36,912 bases of DNA from Defluviitaleaceae bacterium (lineage in GTDB: Bacteria > Bacillota > Clostridia > Lachnospirales > UBA5962): contig WRGD01000142.1 of the NCBI GenBank assembly GCA_009787355.1, positions 1-36,912 on the forward strand, given 5' to 3'. Positions 7,744-17,073 of this stretch are shown here, one piece after another. The notes under the pieces are model-generated. The model was not told where the DNA came from and did not search any database. It was given only the letters and a program-made list of their open reading frames with translations. Made by a program: the position numbers and the translations under genes. The first letter of the stretch is position 1; every line of letters starts with the position of its first letter.

Positions 7744-8769
7744 ATGAAAACCAAAATTATAAAAATAAATTCAGTATCACCAGAAAAAGAAAAAATATAT
7801 AATTGTGTAGAAACTTTAAAATCTGGTGGTACAGTTGTTTTTCCAACAGAAACTGTATACGGTATTGGTGCATATGCTTTTAACCCTAATTCTATAAAAA
7901 AAATTTTTTTGGCAAAGGGAAGACCAAGTGATAATCCTTTAATAGTTCATTGCAATTTTGATAATATAAATTATGTTTGTAGTAATATTACAGATAAAGA
8001 AAAATTATATATGGATAAATTTTGGCCAGGACCACTTACTATAATATTACCTAAAAATGAAAATTTACCTAATATAGCTTTAGCGAATTTGCCTACAGTT
8101 GCTGTACGTATACCAAATAATAAAATTGCTTTAGAAATAGTAAATCTTGCAGGTCCCATTGCAGCACCAAGTGCAAATTTATCTGGAAAGCCAAGTCCAA
8201 CATCTACTCAACACGTAATAGATGATTTGTTTGGAAAAGTAGATATTATAATAGATTCTGAAAGCTCTACTATAGGTCTTGAATCTACGGTAATAGACGT
8301 AAATAAAAAAATAATATTAAGACCAGGGCATATAACAAAAGAAGATTTGTCTATTTTCGGAGATAATTTTTATTTTGATTTTTCTAGTAAAGAAAATAAA
8401 GCTCCATCTTCTCCTGGTCAAAAATATAAACATTATGCACCAAATGCAAAAACAATTATAATTACAGGTTTTAAAGATAATGTAATACAAAAAATAAAAG
8501 AGTTTATCTATACACATATTAGAGAGAATATTGGTATTTTATGTACAGATGAAACAATAAATGAATACGAAAATATATTTAAAATTTCTCTTGGTAGTAT
8601 AACCAAACCAAAAGACTTATGTAGAAATTTGTACAATGCACTACGAGTTTTCGACAAAATGGGAATAAAAGAAATTTATATAGAAAATTTTTATCCAAAA
8701 ACAGGGATTTTTTTATCTCTTTTGGACAGGCTTGTAAAAGCCTCATCTTACAATATTTTAAATGTATAA
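7744..8769 (+). CDS. L-threonylcarbamoyladenylate synthase (TsaC/Sua5)
   Basis: 341 residues. The N-terminal YrdC-like domain (about 1-200) has GGTVVFPTETVYGIG, the KGRPSDNPLIVH motif and GPIAAPSANLSGKPSPT. A C-terminal Sua5 domain (about 225-341) follows the SPGQKYKHYAP linker that covers the active site in full-length Sua5. The enzyme makes threonylcarbamoyl-AMP from threonine, bicarbonate and ATP for t6A37 in ANN-decoding tRNAs, in the cytoplasm. The start is ATG 7744 behind GAGGGAG; the in-frame TTG at 7732 overlaps the ribosome site. First gene of an operon that continues to 15017. In Bacillus the orthologue (ywlC) also lies upstream of ywlE and upp. Confidence 0.95.
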   Translation: MKTKIIKINSVSPEKEKIYNCVETLKSGGTVVFPTETVYGIGAYAFNPNSIKKIFLAKGRPSDNPLIVHCNFDNINYVCSNITDKEKLYMDKFWPGPLTIILPKNENLPNIALANLPTVAVRIPNNKIALEIVNLAGPIAAPSANLSGKPSPTSTQHVIDDLFGKVDIIIDSESSTIGLESTVIDVNKKIILRPGHITKEDLSIFGDNFYFDFSSKENKAPSSPGQKYKHYAPNAKTIIITGFKDNVIQKIKEFIYTHIRENIGILCTDETINEYENIFKISLGSITKPKDLCRNLYNALRVFDKMGIKEIYIENFYPKTGIFLSLLDRLVKASSYNILNV

Positions 8770-8794
8770 ATATAAATTTAAAGGTGGTGATAGT

Positions 8795-9247
8795 ATGATA
8801 CTTTTTGTATGTACAGGTAATACTTGTAGAAGTCCTATGGCAAGGGCGTTACTTCAAAGTAAAATTTCAAAACTTGGTGTAGATGTAGAAATAGAAAGTT
8901 GTGGTATTTATGTAAACGAGCAACATCCAACTTTTGGTGCAATAAATGCAATGAAAGAGTACGGATTAAATATAAATAATCACAAACCGAAACAAATATC
9001 AGAAAATATTGTTCAAAAAGCAAGTATTATACTAACTATGACAAATTTCCATAAAAAAACATTACTTGATTTATTGCCATTCGCTACTTCAAAGGTATAT
9101 ACTATATATGAATATGTAGAAAATAAAAATAAAGACGTAATAGATCCATACGGTGGAGAAGATGCAGTTTATTTACAAACAGCAAAAGAGCTTGAATATT
9201 TGATTAATAAAATACAGATTTCTCAAAAAAAATATCCACAAAAATAA
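8795..9247 (+). CDS. ywlE: Low-Mr phosphatase, YwlE-type (protein arginine phosphatase)
   Basis: 150 residues. The P-loop is VCTGNTCRSPMA (Cys6 nucleophile, Thr10, Arg12) and the general-acid loop is DPYGG near residue 118. The threonine inside the P-loop is the residue that distinguishes YwlE-type phosphoarginine phosphatases from tyrosine phosphatases, which carry a bulkier residue there. Position after sua5 and before upp matches the Bacillus ywlC-ywlE-upp order. YwlE reverses McsB-mediated arginine phosphorylation that marks proteins for ClpCP; no McsB is in the window. The start ATG 8795 was chosen for the AAGGTGGTGA site; the longer frame from 8762 overlaps the end of sua5. Specificity is inferred from sequence. 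Confidence 0.85.
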   Translation: MILFVCTGNTCRSPMARALLQSKISKLGVDVEIESCGIYVNEQHPTFGAINAMKEYGLNINNHKPKQISENIVQKASIILTMTNFHKKTLLDLLPFATSKVYTIYEYVENKNKDVIDPYGGEDAVYLQTAKELEYLINKIQISQKKYPQK

Positions 9248-9259
9248 GGAAAATTAAAA

Positions 9260-9886
9260 ATGGAAAATTTGAAAATAATAAAACATCCTTTAATTAGTCA
9301 TAAAATAACTATGATAAGGAATAGAGAAACAGGTAATAAAGAATTTAGAGAACTTGTAGAAGAACTCGCAACAATTATCTGTTATGAAGCCACAAGGGAT
9401 TCGGAAGTTTCGGGTATAAATATATCTACACCAGTTGCAGAAACTGTAGGCGACTTCATTACTAGTAAATATGCAGTTGTTCCAATACTTAGAGCTGGTC
9501 AGGGAATGTTAAATGGAATTTTAAATTTTTTACCAACAGCAAAAGTGGGTCATATAGGTTTATATAGAGACCCAAAAACTCTTGAAGCTGTAGAATATTA
9601 TACAAAGTTACCCAAGGATATAAAGGAGCGAGAAGTTTTTATAACAGACCCTATGGTTGCAACGGGTGGTTCTGCAACCCTTGCAATATCTGCTTTAAAA
9701 TCGCATGGTGTTTCAAAAATAAAATTACTTTGTTTACTTTCTTGTCCAGAGGGTGTTAAAAATATATTAGACAATCATCCAGATACTATTATTTACACAA
9801 CTGCACATGATATTGGTCTAAACGACAAAAGCTATATTGTTCCGGGTTTGGGAGACGCTGGAGACAGATTATATGGTACACAATAG
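9260..9886 (+). CDS. upp: Uracil phosphoribosyltransferase
   Basis: 208 residues, the standard UPRT length. It has the N-terminal KIIKHPLISHKITMIRN segment, VPILRAGQGM, the PRPP loop (ITDPMVATGGSA, about 128-139) and the C-terminal uracil-binding GLGDAGDRLYGTQ. It converts uracil and PRPP to UMP in pyrimidine salvage. It starts 13 bases after ywlE with a modest ribosome site (AAGGAAA) and is nine bases from the next gene. In many Firmicutes upp precedes the atp operon; here the atp operon lies 14 kb further on. Confidence 0.97.
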   Translation: MENLKIIKHPLISHKITMIRNRETGNKEFRELVEELATIICYEATRDSEVSGINISTPVAETVGDFITSKYAVVPILRAGQGMLNGILNFLPTAKVGHIGLYRDPKTLEAVEYYTKLPKDIKEREVFITDPMVATGGSATLAISALKSHGVSKIKLLCLLSCPEGVKNILDNHPDTIIYTTAHDIGLNDKSYIVPGLGDAGDRLYGTQ

Positions 9887-9895
9887 GAGGCACAA

Positions 9896-10966
9896 GTGAC
9901 ATCTTATCATTGGCTAATATATTTGGTAGCTTTTTTAGCTGCATTTTCAGTTTCAATAATCACAACTCCTCTTGCAAAAAAAATATCTATAAAATTAAAT
10001 GCTATAGATTATCCTAAAAAAAGAGGGTTGCACAAAGAACCAATGCCAAGAATGGGCGGTCTTGCTATTATTTTTGGATTTATGGCTGCTATGCTTGTAC
10101 TTATTCCTTTTATAGAAGAATTTAGAACTTTACAATTTTTAGGGTTTATTGTTGGTGCAATTATTATAGTTATACTAGGTATGATAGACGATATAAAAAA
10201 CTTAAATTCGCTTGTAAAATTTTCTGTACAAATAATTGCAGCTGTAATAGTTGTAATTACTGGAACAACAATAGAAATGATAATGTGGCCAACATATATA
10301 AATCCAGAAGTTTTAGAACCATTTAGTGTCCCATTTACAATACTTTGGATACTTGGTGTAACAAATGCTGTAAACCTTATAGATGGCGTAGATGGACTTG
10401 CTGCAGGAGTAAGTAGTATTTGTGGATTTTTTCTTATGATACTTTGTATACTTACAGGCTCTCCTATGGCTGTTGTATTTACAGCCTCTCTTACAGGTAG
10501 TAGTATGGGTTTTTTACCAAGAAATTTTAATCCTGCTGAAATATATATGGGAGATACAGGAGCTACATTTTTGGGATATACACTTGCTGTAAGTTCTGTG
10601 ATGGGATTATTTAAAACTTATACTTTACTTGCTGTAATCATTGCCATATTATCTATATCTTTTCCTATTTTGGACACTGCATTTGCCATGATTAGAAGAT
10701 TAAAAAATAAAGTTCCTTTAATGAGTGCCGACCGTGGGCATTTACACCATAGGCTTATAGATATGGGTTATAGTCAAAAACAGGCAGTTACAATATTATA
10801 TATACTAAGTGCTATTACTGGACTTATAGCAATTTTAATAACTATTGGAGATAGTACATCAGCTACTTTGGGTGGTATTTTTCTATTTACATCAGCTATT
10901 GTAGTATATGTATACAAAAAAAGGCTTAATAAAGAAAAAGACGTAAAAAATGAAAATATTAAATAA
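9896..10966 (+). CDS. Undecaprenyl-phosphate GlcNAc-1-phosphate transferase (WecA/TagO-like)
   Basis: 356 residues with about eleven transmembrane helices, of the MraY/WecA polyprenyl-phosphate sugar-1-phosphate transferase family. Family motifs are present: HKEPMPRMGGLAI, GMIDDIKNL (metal-binding Asp pair), NLIDGVDGLAAG, EIYMGDTGA and the cytoplasmic SADRGHLHHRLIDMG, whose histidines mark the WecA/TagO/WbcO subgroup. It transfers a sugar phosphate, most likely GlcNAc-1-P, to undecaprenyl phosphate and starts teichoic acid or another glycan. The start is GTG 9896, six bases after AGGAGG. WecB, encoded at 22984, makes UDP-ManNAc, a common next sugar. Confidence 0.9.
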   Translation: MTSYHWLIYLVAFLAAFSVSIITTPLAKKISIKLNAIDYPKKRGLHKEPMPRMGGLAIIFGFMAAMLVLIPFIEEFRTLQFLGFIVGAIIIVILGMIDDIKNLNSLVKFSVQIIAAVIVVITGTTIEMIMWPTYINPEVLEPFSVPFTILWILGVTNAVNLIDGVDGLAAGVSSICGFFLMILCILTGSPMAVVFTASLTGSSMGFLPRNFNPAEIYMGDTGATFLGYTLAVSSVMGLFKTYTLLAVIIAILSISFPILDTAFAMIRRLKNKVPLMSADRGHLHHRLIDMGYSQKQAVTILYILSAITGLIAILITIGDSTSATLGGIFLFTSAIVVYVYKKRLNKEKDVKNENIK

Positions 10967-11019
10967 ATATAGGGTAGAGGGCTTGAATTTACTCTCTACC
11001 TAAAAGAAAGGTTATAATT

Positions 11020-11442
11020 GTGGCTATCTCTGGTTTTGGTTTTATTATATTTATAGTATTAATTAATTTTACTTGGATATCTGAACTTGGTCTAAATTTT
11101 GTATTTAAACGGATGCAAAATAATCGTTTCAAGTTTCTACATATGAGTAGGAAAAAATTACATTCTATTATTATATTATATGCTATAACAATTTTAACAT
11201 TTATACTATCTATAATTGGAATAAGCCTTGGGCGTATAGACCCAAATATTGGATGGCTTATATTGTCGACGATATTTTATACTTGGCCTGCTTTTTTAGT
11301 TATTACTATTAGATTACTTTTATATAAATGGATAAAAATATATTTTTATCCTGTTTTTTCTGTAATTACAATGATTTTATTAATTGTTGTATACTTCTAT
11401 ATATTTCTTGCAGGATTGATTGGTTCTTCATCTTTTCTATAA
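11020..11442 (+). CDS. Small four-helix membrane protein, family not recognised
   Basis: 140 residues with four hydrophobic segments (about 1-25, 50-68, 77-99 and 112-136) and a basic stretch (FKRMQNNRFKFLHMSRKKLH, about 29-48) after helix 1. No known motif seen. The start is GTG 11020 with AAAGAAAGG upstream; this is the least certain start in the operon. A small hairpin (GGTAGAG/CTCTACC, 10973-10999) lies in the 53-bp gap before it but has no U-tract. Coding bias matches its neighbours, and it is 12 bases from the next gene, so it is probably co-transcribed. Confidence 0.6.
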   Translation: MAISGFGFIIFIVLINFTWISELGLNFVFKRMQNNRFKFLHMSRKKLHSIIILYAITILTFILSIIGISLGRIDPNIGWLILSTIFYTWPAFLVITIRLLLYKWIKIYFYPVFSVITMILLIVVYFYIFLAGLIGSSSFL

Positions 11443-11454
11443 AAGGAGTAAATT

Positions 11455-12543
11455 ATGATAATAAAAAGTATCGAAATAAAAAAAGTTAATATACCATTGA
11501 TAAAACCATTTAAAACGGCTAAAAGAATAGCGACACATACAAAATCAATAATAGTAATAATAAAGACAGATACAGAACATATAGGATATGGTGAGGCTGC
11601 TTCTACTCCTGTTATAACTGGTGAAACATTAGACTCATGCTTTTATGCTATAAAAAATTATATAATGCCTGCTATATTAAACTTAAATATAGCAAATATT
11701 GAAGAAATAATAGGAAATATACAAAACTCTATACTGCACAATACATCTGCAAAAGCAGCTGTAGATATGGCAATCTACGATTTATACGCAAAATTTTATA
11801 ATGTTCCATTATATCAAATTTTAGGTGGTTCTAAAAAAGTTTTAAAAACAGACATAACAATAAGTATAGATAGTATAGAAAACATGATAGATGAGAGCTT
11901 AAAATATGCGAATCTTGGTTATGATACATTGAAAATAAAAGTAGGTACAGATTGTGTAGATGATTTTGAAAAAATAAAAAAAATAAGTGAAGCTATAGGA
12001 AAACATATATCTTTACGTATAGATGCAAATCAAGGCTGGACTGCAAAAGATGCTGTAAGGATAATTAAAAAAATAGAAGATTTGGAATTAAATATAAATT
12101 TTATAGAGCAACCTGTTCATTATAAAGATTATAAAGGTATGGCATATGTAACAAAAAATACATATTTACCAATATGTGCAGATGAATCTGTTTTTTCTGC
12201 TAGAGACACAATTGATATTTTAGAAATGCGTGCTGCAGATATTATAAATATAAAACTTATGAAATCTGCTGGGATATATAACGCATTACAAATTTGTAAA
12301 ACTGCAAAAATTTATGGTATAGAATGTATGGTCGGTTGTATGTTAGAAACAAACGTAGGAGCAACATTTGCAGCGAATTTTGCAGCTTCACAGTCAAATG
12401 TTAAATTTATAGATATAGATACACCAATGTTTTACAAAAAACAATGTGCTATTGGTGGTATTTCTACAGACAAAAATGAAATAATGTTACAAAACGAAAT
12501 AGGGAGTGGTATAATCGATATAAATCAAAATTTTATTTTCTAA
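11455..12543 (+). CDS. Dipeptide epimerase (L-Ala-D/L-Glu epimerase, enolase superfamily)
   Basis: 362 residues. The N-terminal capping domain has IPLIKPFKTAKRIATHTKSI and GYGEAASTPVITGET. The barrel carries the superfamily residues: TLKIKVG (KxK catalytic base), RIDANQGW (metal Asp), EQPV (metal Glu), ADES (metal Asp) and NIKLMKSAGI (second catalytic Lys). That set and the spacing match the muconate-lactonizing subgroup that includes YkfB and YcjG, which epimerise L-Ala-D-Glu from murein turnover. Exact dipeptide specificity cannot be read. The ATG at 11455 has AAAGGAG six bases upstream. Its operon place with cell-envelope genes suits peptidoglycan recycling. Confidence 0.87.
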   Translation: MIIKSIEIKKVNIPLIKPFKTAKRIATHTKSIIVIIKTDTEHIGYGEAASTPVITGETLDSCFYAIKNYIMPAILNLNIANIEEIIGNIQNSILHNTSAKAAVDMAIYDLYAKFYNVPLYQILGGSKKVLKTDITISIDSIENMIDESLKYANLGYDTLKIKVGTDCVDDFEKIKKISEAIGKHISLRIDANQGWTAKDAVRIIKKIEDLELNINFIEQPVHYKDYKGMAYVTKNTYLPICADESVFSARDTIDILEMRAADIINIKLMKSAGIYNALQICKTAKIYGIECMVGCMLETNVGATFAANFAASQSNVKFIDIDTPMFYKKQCAIGGISTDKNEIMLQNEIGSGIIDINQNFIF

Positions 12544-12605
12544 ATTTTATCGATATTTTACAAAAAATTTATATTATTCACGTATAATTTCGAAAAGGAG
12601 GGTAT

Positions 12606-13721
12606 ATGGCACTTTTAGTTGTTAGCTTCGATGCACTTGGAGATAAAGTATTTGAAGAAATGGCTATGAATGAAAAGAAATATCCCAATATTGCTAAATT
12701 TAAGAAAAATATTTTCTATAGAAACAGTGTAAAAACTATTTTTGTTTCTAACACATACCCAATACACACAACAGTAAGCACAGGTAAATTGCCAAAAGAC
12801 CATGGAATTACTTCTAATTTTTTGAAAAATTCAAGAAATGTAAAAGAAAAAGAGTGGGCTCAATATTCAAAACTAATAAAAACAAAAACTATTTGGAAAG
12901 CGGCAAGAGAAAAAGGATTAAAAACAGCATCCTTTTTATGGCCTGTTACTTGTGGTGCAAAAATAGACTATCATATACCAGAAGTACATCTTTTGAAAGG
13001 TCAAAATAGACTTGTAGAAAATTTGAAATATGGTAGTAAATTTTTTCAAATAAATTCTTTGCTAAAATATAAAAAATATCTGAAAAATAGTGAAGGTATA
13101 GAAGGTCAACCTTCTTTAGATAATTTTACAGTTGCTTCTGCTAGTAATCTTTTCAAAAAAAAGAAAATAGATTTAGTTTTAGTACATCTTATTGCATATG
13201 ACCATTTTTGCCATAAAGTGGGTCCGGATGGAGATTTGGAAATAGCTAAAAAATCTTTAGATAGAAATTTAGGGAAATTGATAAAATTTTGGCATGGTGA
13301 TATTCTTGTTTTTTCTGACCATAGCCAATTGCAAGTACATGAAAATATAGATTTAGACTTACTTTACCCGAATAACTTTTTGCAAATGGGTGGTTGTGCT
13401 TTTGGTAAAAAAATAAGCTTAGATATGCCAGAACAATATTGGTTTGGTAGATATCTTACGAAGAAAGAAATAGAAGATAGTGGTTATTATGGTGAATTTA
13501 CTTTTGGAATAGCTGCAAAACACGGATTTAATTTTTCGGATAAACAAATGAAAGGTGACCATGGGTACCCAATAGATTATGATAATTATAATGTTTTTTA
13601 TGGAATAAATAAAAAACTAGATTATTCACACAAGCTAAAAAAAGATATAAGAGATGTTACAGCTATTATATCGAAAGAATTAAATTTAAAAATGGATATT
13701 TTGAAAGACTATCAAATTTAA
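12606..13721 (+). CDS. Alkaline-phosphatase-superfamily phosphodiesterase/nucleotide pyrophosphatase
   Basis: 371 residues. It opens with VVSFDALGD (first metal Asp) and has FVSNTYPIHTTVSTGKLPKDHGI, where the Thr after SN is the likely nucleophile of type I phosphodiesterase/NPP proteins. Further metal ligands appear as AYDHFCHKVG, VFSDHSQ and KGDHGYP. No signal peptide or membrane anchor is seen, so the enzyme is probably cytoplasmic. The substrate is unknown; a phosphodiester or pyrophosphate is likely. AAAGGAGGG lies just before the ATG at 12606. The 62-bp upstream gap contains TATAAT without a well-placed -35, so a weak internal promoter is possible. Confidence 0.82.
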   Translation: MALLVVSFDALGDKVFEEMAMNEKKYPNIAKFKKNIFYRNSVKTIFVSNTYPIHTTVSTGKLPKDHGITSNFLKNSRNVKEKEWAQYSKLIKTKTIWKAAREKGLKTASFLWPVTCGAKIDYHIPEVHLLKGQNRLVENLKYGSKFFQINSLLKYKKYLKNSEGIEGQPSLDNFTVASASNLFKKKKIDLVLVHLIAYDHFCHKVGPDGDLEIAKKSLDRNLGKLIKFWHGDILVFSDHSQLQVHENIDLDLLYPNNFLQMGGCAFGKKISLDMPEQYWFGRYLTKKEIEDSGYYGEFTFGIAAKHGFNFSDKQMKGDHGYPIDYDNYNVFYGINKKLDYSHKLKKDIRDVTAIISKELNLKMDILKDYQI

Positions 13722-13745
13722 TCAACAAAATTTATAGAGGTGTAT

Positions 13746-15017
13746 ATGAAATTTTCTAAAGAAGAGCGTAGTTGGATAATGTACGACTGGGCTGATTCTG
13801 TGTTTTCTACTATAATGCTTGCCTCTGTTTTTCCAGCATTTTTTGTAGAAATGGCTGGTGGAACAGGGGGTAGTATGTGGTGGGCATTTGGCAACTCTAC
13901 TGCAAGATTTATTGTAGGTGTCTTTGCTCCTTTTGTGGGTTCTTTAATAGAATTTAAAAGTTATAAAAAAAGACTTTTAGTAATGTTTATTATGCTAGGT
14001 GTCCTTTTTACATTTGCTACTTCATTCATATATACATGGCAACTTTTGCTAGTCGGATATGTATTTTCTAGAATTTTTCATGCTGCTGCATTTCAAGTTT
14101 ATGATAGTTTTTTGCCAGATGTTACAACAAAAGAAAGAATGGATAGAGTGTCTGCAACAGCATATGCTTTTGGGTATATAGGTGGTAGTACAATACCTTT
14201 TGCTATAAGTATAGTCCTTATTACTTTTGGAGGAGATTTTGGAATAGGTACAGATTTAGCAGTACGAATATCTATAGTAATAACAGCTGTTTGGTGGGGT
14301 CTTTTTTCGATACCTGTTATAAAAAATGTAACTCACAAGCATGAAAAAGAAATTGTAAAAGGCAAAGTTTTTAAATCTACTGTTTCAAAAGCTTTTGAAA
14401 CAGCGAAAAAAATCTGGAGAAACAAAGGATTACGCATATTTATTTTGGGCTATTTTTTGTACATAGATGGAGTCGGATCTGTTATACAAATGGCAACAGC
14501 TTATGGAGCAGAAATAGGACTAAGTACACAAAATATGATATTTGCTCTTTTTGTTACACAAATTGTTGCATTTCCTTTTAGTATACTTTTTGGTAAATTT
14601 GCGAAAAGTATAGGCTCTATAAATTTAATTATAACGTCCATAATAATATATTTTTTCATATGTATAGTAGGTTTTACAATGGGCTTTGGGCTTGAAGAAG
14701 AGTTTTTTGGAATAGATACTGCAACTATACTATTTTTTGTTTTAGCTATATTGGTAGGTACTGTGCAAGGTGGTATACAATCTATAAGTCGTTCTACATT
14801 TGGAAAACTTATTCCTAAAGAAGAAAGTGGCTCTTACTTTGGATTTTTTGAAATATTCAGTAGATTTGCAGCAATATTAGGACCTGGTATTTATGGTTTA
14901 ATATTTAGTTTAACAGGTAGACCTAGTTTTTCTATATTGTCTATCATAACATTATTTTTTGCAGGACTTGTAGTAATGGTATATGGTAGAAAACATATAA
15001 TTTCACAGATTGTGTAA
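13746..15017 (+). CDS. MFS transporter, UMF1 / Atg22-like family
   Basis: 423 residues, about twelve transmembrane helices. The opening SKEERSWIMYDWADSVFSTI is the hallmark of the UMF1 family (related to yeast vacuolar amino-acid effluxer Atg22), and the C-terminal half has GTVQGGIQSISRSTFGKLIP and ESGSYFGFFEIFSRFAAILGP. The start is ATG 13746 behind AGAGG; an in-frame GTG at 13740 overlaps the ribosome site. Substrate not known; amino-acid export is inferred from Atg22. Last gene of the operon, followed by a strong terminator. Confidence 0.87.
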   Translation: MKFSKEERSWIMYDWADSVFSTIMLASVFPAFFVEMAGGTGGSMWWAFGNSTARFIVGVFAPFVGSLIEFKSYKKRLLVMFIMLGVLFTFATSFIYTWQLLLVGYVFSRIFHAAAFQVYDSFLPDVTTKERMDRVSATAYAFGYIGGSTIPFAISIVLITFGGDFGIGTDLAVRISIVITAVWWGLFSIPVIKNVTHKHEKEIVKGKVFKSTVSKAFETAKKIWRNKGLRIFILGYFLYIDGVGSVIQMATAYGAEIGLSTQNMIFALFVTQIVAFPFSILFGKFAKSIGSINLIITSIIIYFFICIVGFTMGFGLEEEFFGIDTATILFFVLAILVGTVQGGIQSISRSTFGKLIPKEESGSYFGFFEIFSRFAAILGPGIYGLIFSLTGRPSFSILSIITLFFAGLVVMVYGRKHIISQIV

Positions 15018-15032
15018 ATTTAGAAATTGTAT

Positions 15033-15073
15033 AAAACCCTAACTAAGAATTTATTATTCTTAGTTAGGGTTTT
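15033..15073. terminator. Strong bidirectional terminator
   Basis: Two perfect 18-base arms (15033-15050 and 15056-15073) around a five-base loop, with AAAA and TTTT ends, lie between the convergent UMF1 and RNase J genes. The left end of the RNase J stop codon is only two bases away. Confidence 0.92.
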
Positions 15074-15074
15074 T

Positions 15075-16799
15075 CTAAATTTCCATTATAATAGGTAGAA
15101 TCATTGGGCTTCTCTTTGTTCTTTGCCATAAATATTCTTTTAGAACATCTCTTATTGTACTTTTTATAATTCCCCAATCGGAAACTTGATTTTCCATACA
15201 GGATTCTAGTGAAATACTTACTTTTTCTCTTGCTTCATCTATTAAATTTTCGGACTCTCTTACGTATACAAAACCACGAGATATAATATCAGGACCTGCA
15301 ACAACATGACCAGAACCACGCTCCATTATAAGAACTACTATAACCAAACCATCTTGAGAAAGATGTTTTCTATCACGTAGTACAATATTTCCAACATCTC
15401 CAATACCAAGTCCATCTATTAAAATTTGCCCAGCTGGAACGGTACCAGCTCTTACAGCTGTTCCATTTGATATTTCTAGTACGTCTCCAATATTCATTAC
15501 AAATATATCTTCTTTTTTCATACCCATTTCTATTGCAAGCTCTCTGTGTGCTATTAGATGGCGAAATTCACCATGTATAGGCATTAAAAATTTGGGTCTA
15601 ACAAGAGAATGTAATATTTTTATTTCTTCTTGTTTTGCATGACCAGAAACATGGACATCCATAAGTCCTTCATATATTACATCTGCTCCACGTTTCATTA
15701 ACTCGTTTATAACTCTACCTATTGTTTTTTCATTACCCGGTATAGGAGAAGAAGATATTATTATTTTATCGTTTGGTTTTATTTCTACTTGCCTGTGGTC
15801 TGCTTGTGCCATACGAGAAAGTGCTGCCATTGGCTCACCTTGACTACCAGTAGTTATTATAACTAGCTTATCATCTGTATAATTTCTTATTGCTGAGGGT
15901 TCTATTATTATATCTTTTGGGATATTTAAATATCCTAGGTCATTTGCTGTTCTTACTGCATTTTCCATGCTTCTACCAATAATAACAACTTTTCTTGAAT
16001 GTTTTTGAGCACAGTTTATAATCTGTTGTATACGATGTATGTTAGAAGAAAAAGTTGCAACCATAATACGTTGTGATTCACTTTCTTCAAATATTCGCTC
16101 AAAAACAGAACTAAGAGAACGCTCGCTCATAGTAAAACCAGGCTGTTCTATATTTGTACTTTCACATAAAAATAAATCTACACCTTCTATCCCTAACTGT
16201 GCAAATCTGTTTAAATCCATAGTTCCACCTTCTATAGGTGTATGGTCTATTTTAAAATCTCCAGAGTGTACAACAGTACCTGCTGGAGTTTTTATTGACA
16301 TTGCCACACAATCGGCAATAGAATGTGTAACTCTTATATATTCAACACTAAAATTTCCAGATATAGTTGTTTCTCCTGCTTCTACACAGATTAAGTTAAC
16401 TTTACCTATTAAATGATGTTCTCTTAATTTGTTTTCTAATAAACCAAGTGTAAGTCTTGTTCCGTATACAGGAACATTAAATTCTTTTAAAAGATAAGGA
16501 ATTGAACCGATGTGGTCTTCATGACCATGAGTTACAAACAATGCTTTAAATTTTTCACGATTTTTTTCTAAATAAGTAAAATCAGGAATAACTAAATCTA
16601 TACCAAGCATTTGGTCACTAGGAAAAGCAACACCACAATCTATTACTATTATTTCATTGTCATATTCAAAACCTGTCATATTTTTTCCTATTTCTTGGAG
16701 TCCACCCAGAGAAAAAACTTTTAATTTATGCTTACTTTGAATAATCCCTACCCCATCTTTTTCTTGTACGTTCTTATCTTGTGAATTTCTAGATTGCAA
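15075..16799 (-). CDS. rnj: Ribonuclease J
   Basis: 574 residues from TTG 16799, the normal RNase J size. A metallo-beta-lactamase core (THGHEDHIG near residues 90-97, VHSGDFKID, TTGSQGEP) surrounds a beta-CASP domain (FSSNIHRIQQI, GRSMENAV, DVHVSGHAKQEE, MPIHGEFRH), followed by the C-terminal RNase J domain. It has 5'-3' exo- and endonuclease activity in mRNA decay and rRNA maturation. The TTG start was chosen because TAAGGAGAG lies six bases before it; the frame is open for 29 codons upstream but there overlaps the preceding gene. Last gene of the ireB-ruvX-DUF1292-rnj operon. Whether J1 or J2 is not decidable. Confidence 0.93.
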   Translation of the reverse strand: MQSRNSQDKNVQEKDGVGIIQSKHKLKVFSLGGLQEIGKNMTGFEYDNEIIVIDCGVAFPSDQMLGIDLVIPDFTYLEKNREKFKALFVTHGHEDHIGSIPYLLKEFNVPVYGTRLTLGLLENKLREHHLIGKVNLICVEAGETTISGNFSVEYIRVTHSIADCVAMSIKTPAGTVVHSGDFKIDHTPIEGGTMDLNRFAQLGIEGVDLFLCESTNIEQPGFTMSERSLSSVFERIFEESESQRIMVATFSSNIHRIQQIINCAQKHSRKVVIIGRSMENAVRTANDLGYLNIPKDIIIEPSAIRNYTDDKLVIITTGSQGEPMAALSRMAQADHRQVEIKPNDKIIISSSPIPGNEKTIGRVINELMKRGADVIYEGLMDVHVSGHAKQEEIKILHSLVRPKFLMPIHGEFRHLIAHRELAIEMGMKKEDIFVMNIGDVLEISNGTAVRAGTVPAGQILIDGLGIGDVGNIVLRDRKHLSQDGLVIVVLIMERGSGHVVAGPDIISRGFVYVRESENLIDEAREKVSISLESCMENQVSDWGIIKSTIRDVLKEYLWQRTKRSPMILPIIMEI

Positions 16800-16809
16800 A
16801 TTTCTCTCC

Positions 16810-17073
16810 TTATAAAATAAAATCAAACTCGTCGTTATCCATAAAAATTTCCATAACTTTTTCAAACTCCTCGTCTTCTTCAACAAAAGAATAAGTTATG
16901 TAATTTTCCTCAGATTTTATTTGTTTTAATATTGTAGCTTCACCATTTTCAATATTATTTTCTGTTACAATCATATACATATTGTCTTTGTATATAGCTG
17001 TATCTATAACTTCAAAAATAACTTCTTTGTTGTCTTCTGTAATTGCTGTTATTTGGTTTTCATTACTATTCAT
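16810..17073 (-). CDS. DUF1292 family protein (YrzB-like)
   Basis: 87 residues, highly acidic, with the DUF1292 pattern: an ITAITEDNKEVIFEVID segment, an AIYKDNMYMIV strand, and a YITYSFVEEDEEFEKVMEIF tail. The family commonly follows yrrK/ruvX in Firmicutes (yrzB in Bacillus). Function unknown. It overlaps the end of ruvX by eight bases, so it is translationally coupled, and is 10 bases from the RNase J start. Confidence 0.9.
   Translation of the reverse strand: MNSNENQITAITEDNKEVIFEVIDTAIYKDNMYMIVTENNIENGEATILKQIKSEENYITYSFVEEDEEFEKVMEIFMDNDEFDFIL

Noticed and set aside
10973-10999. GGTAGAG/CTCTACC hairpin as a terminator within the upp operon
   Set aside because: Only seven paired bases and no following T run; the genes around it are closely spaced.
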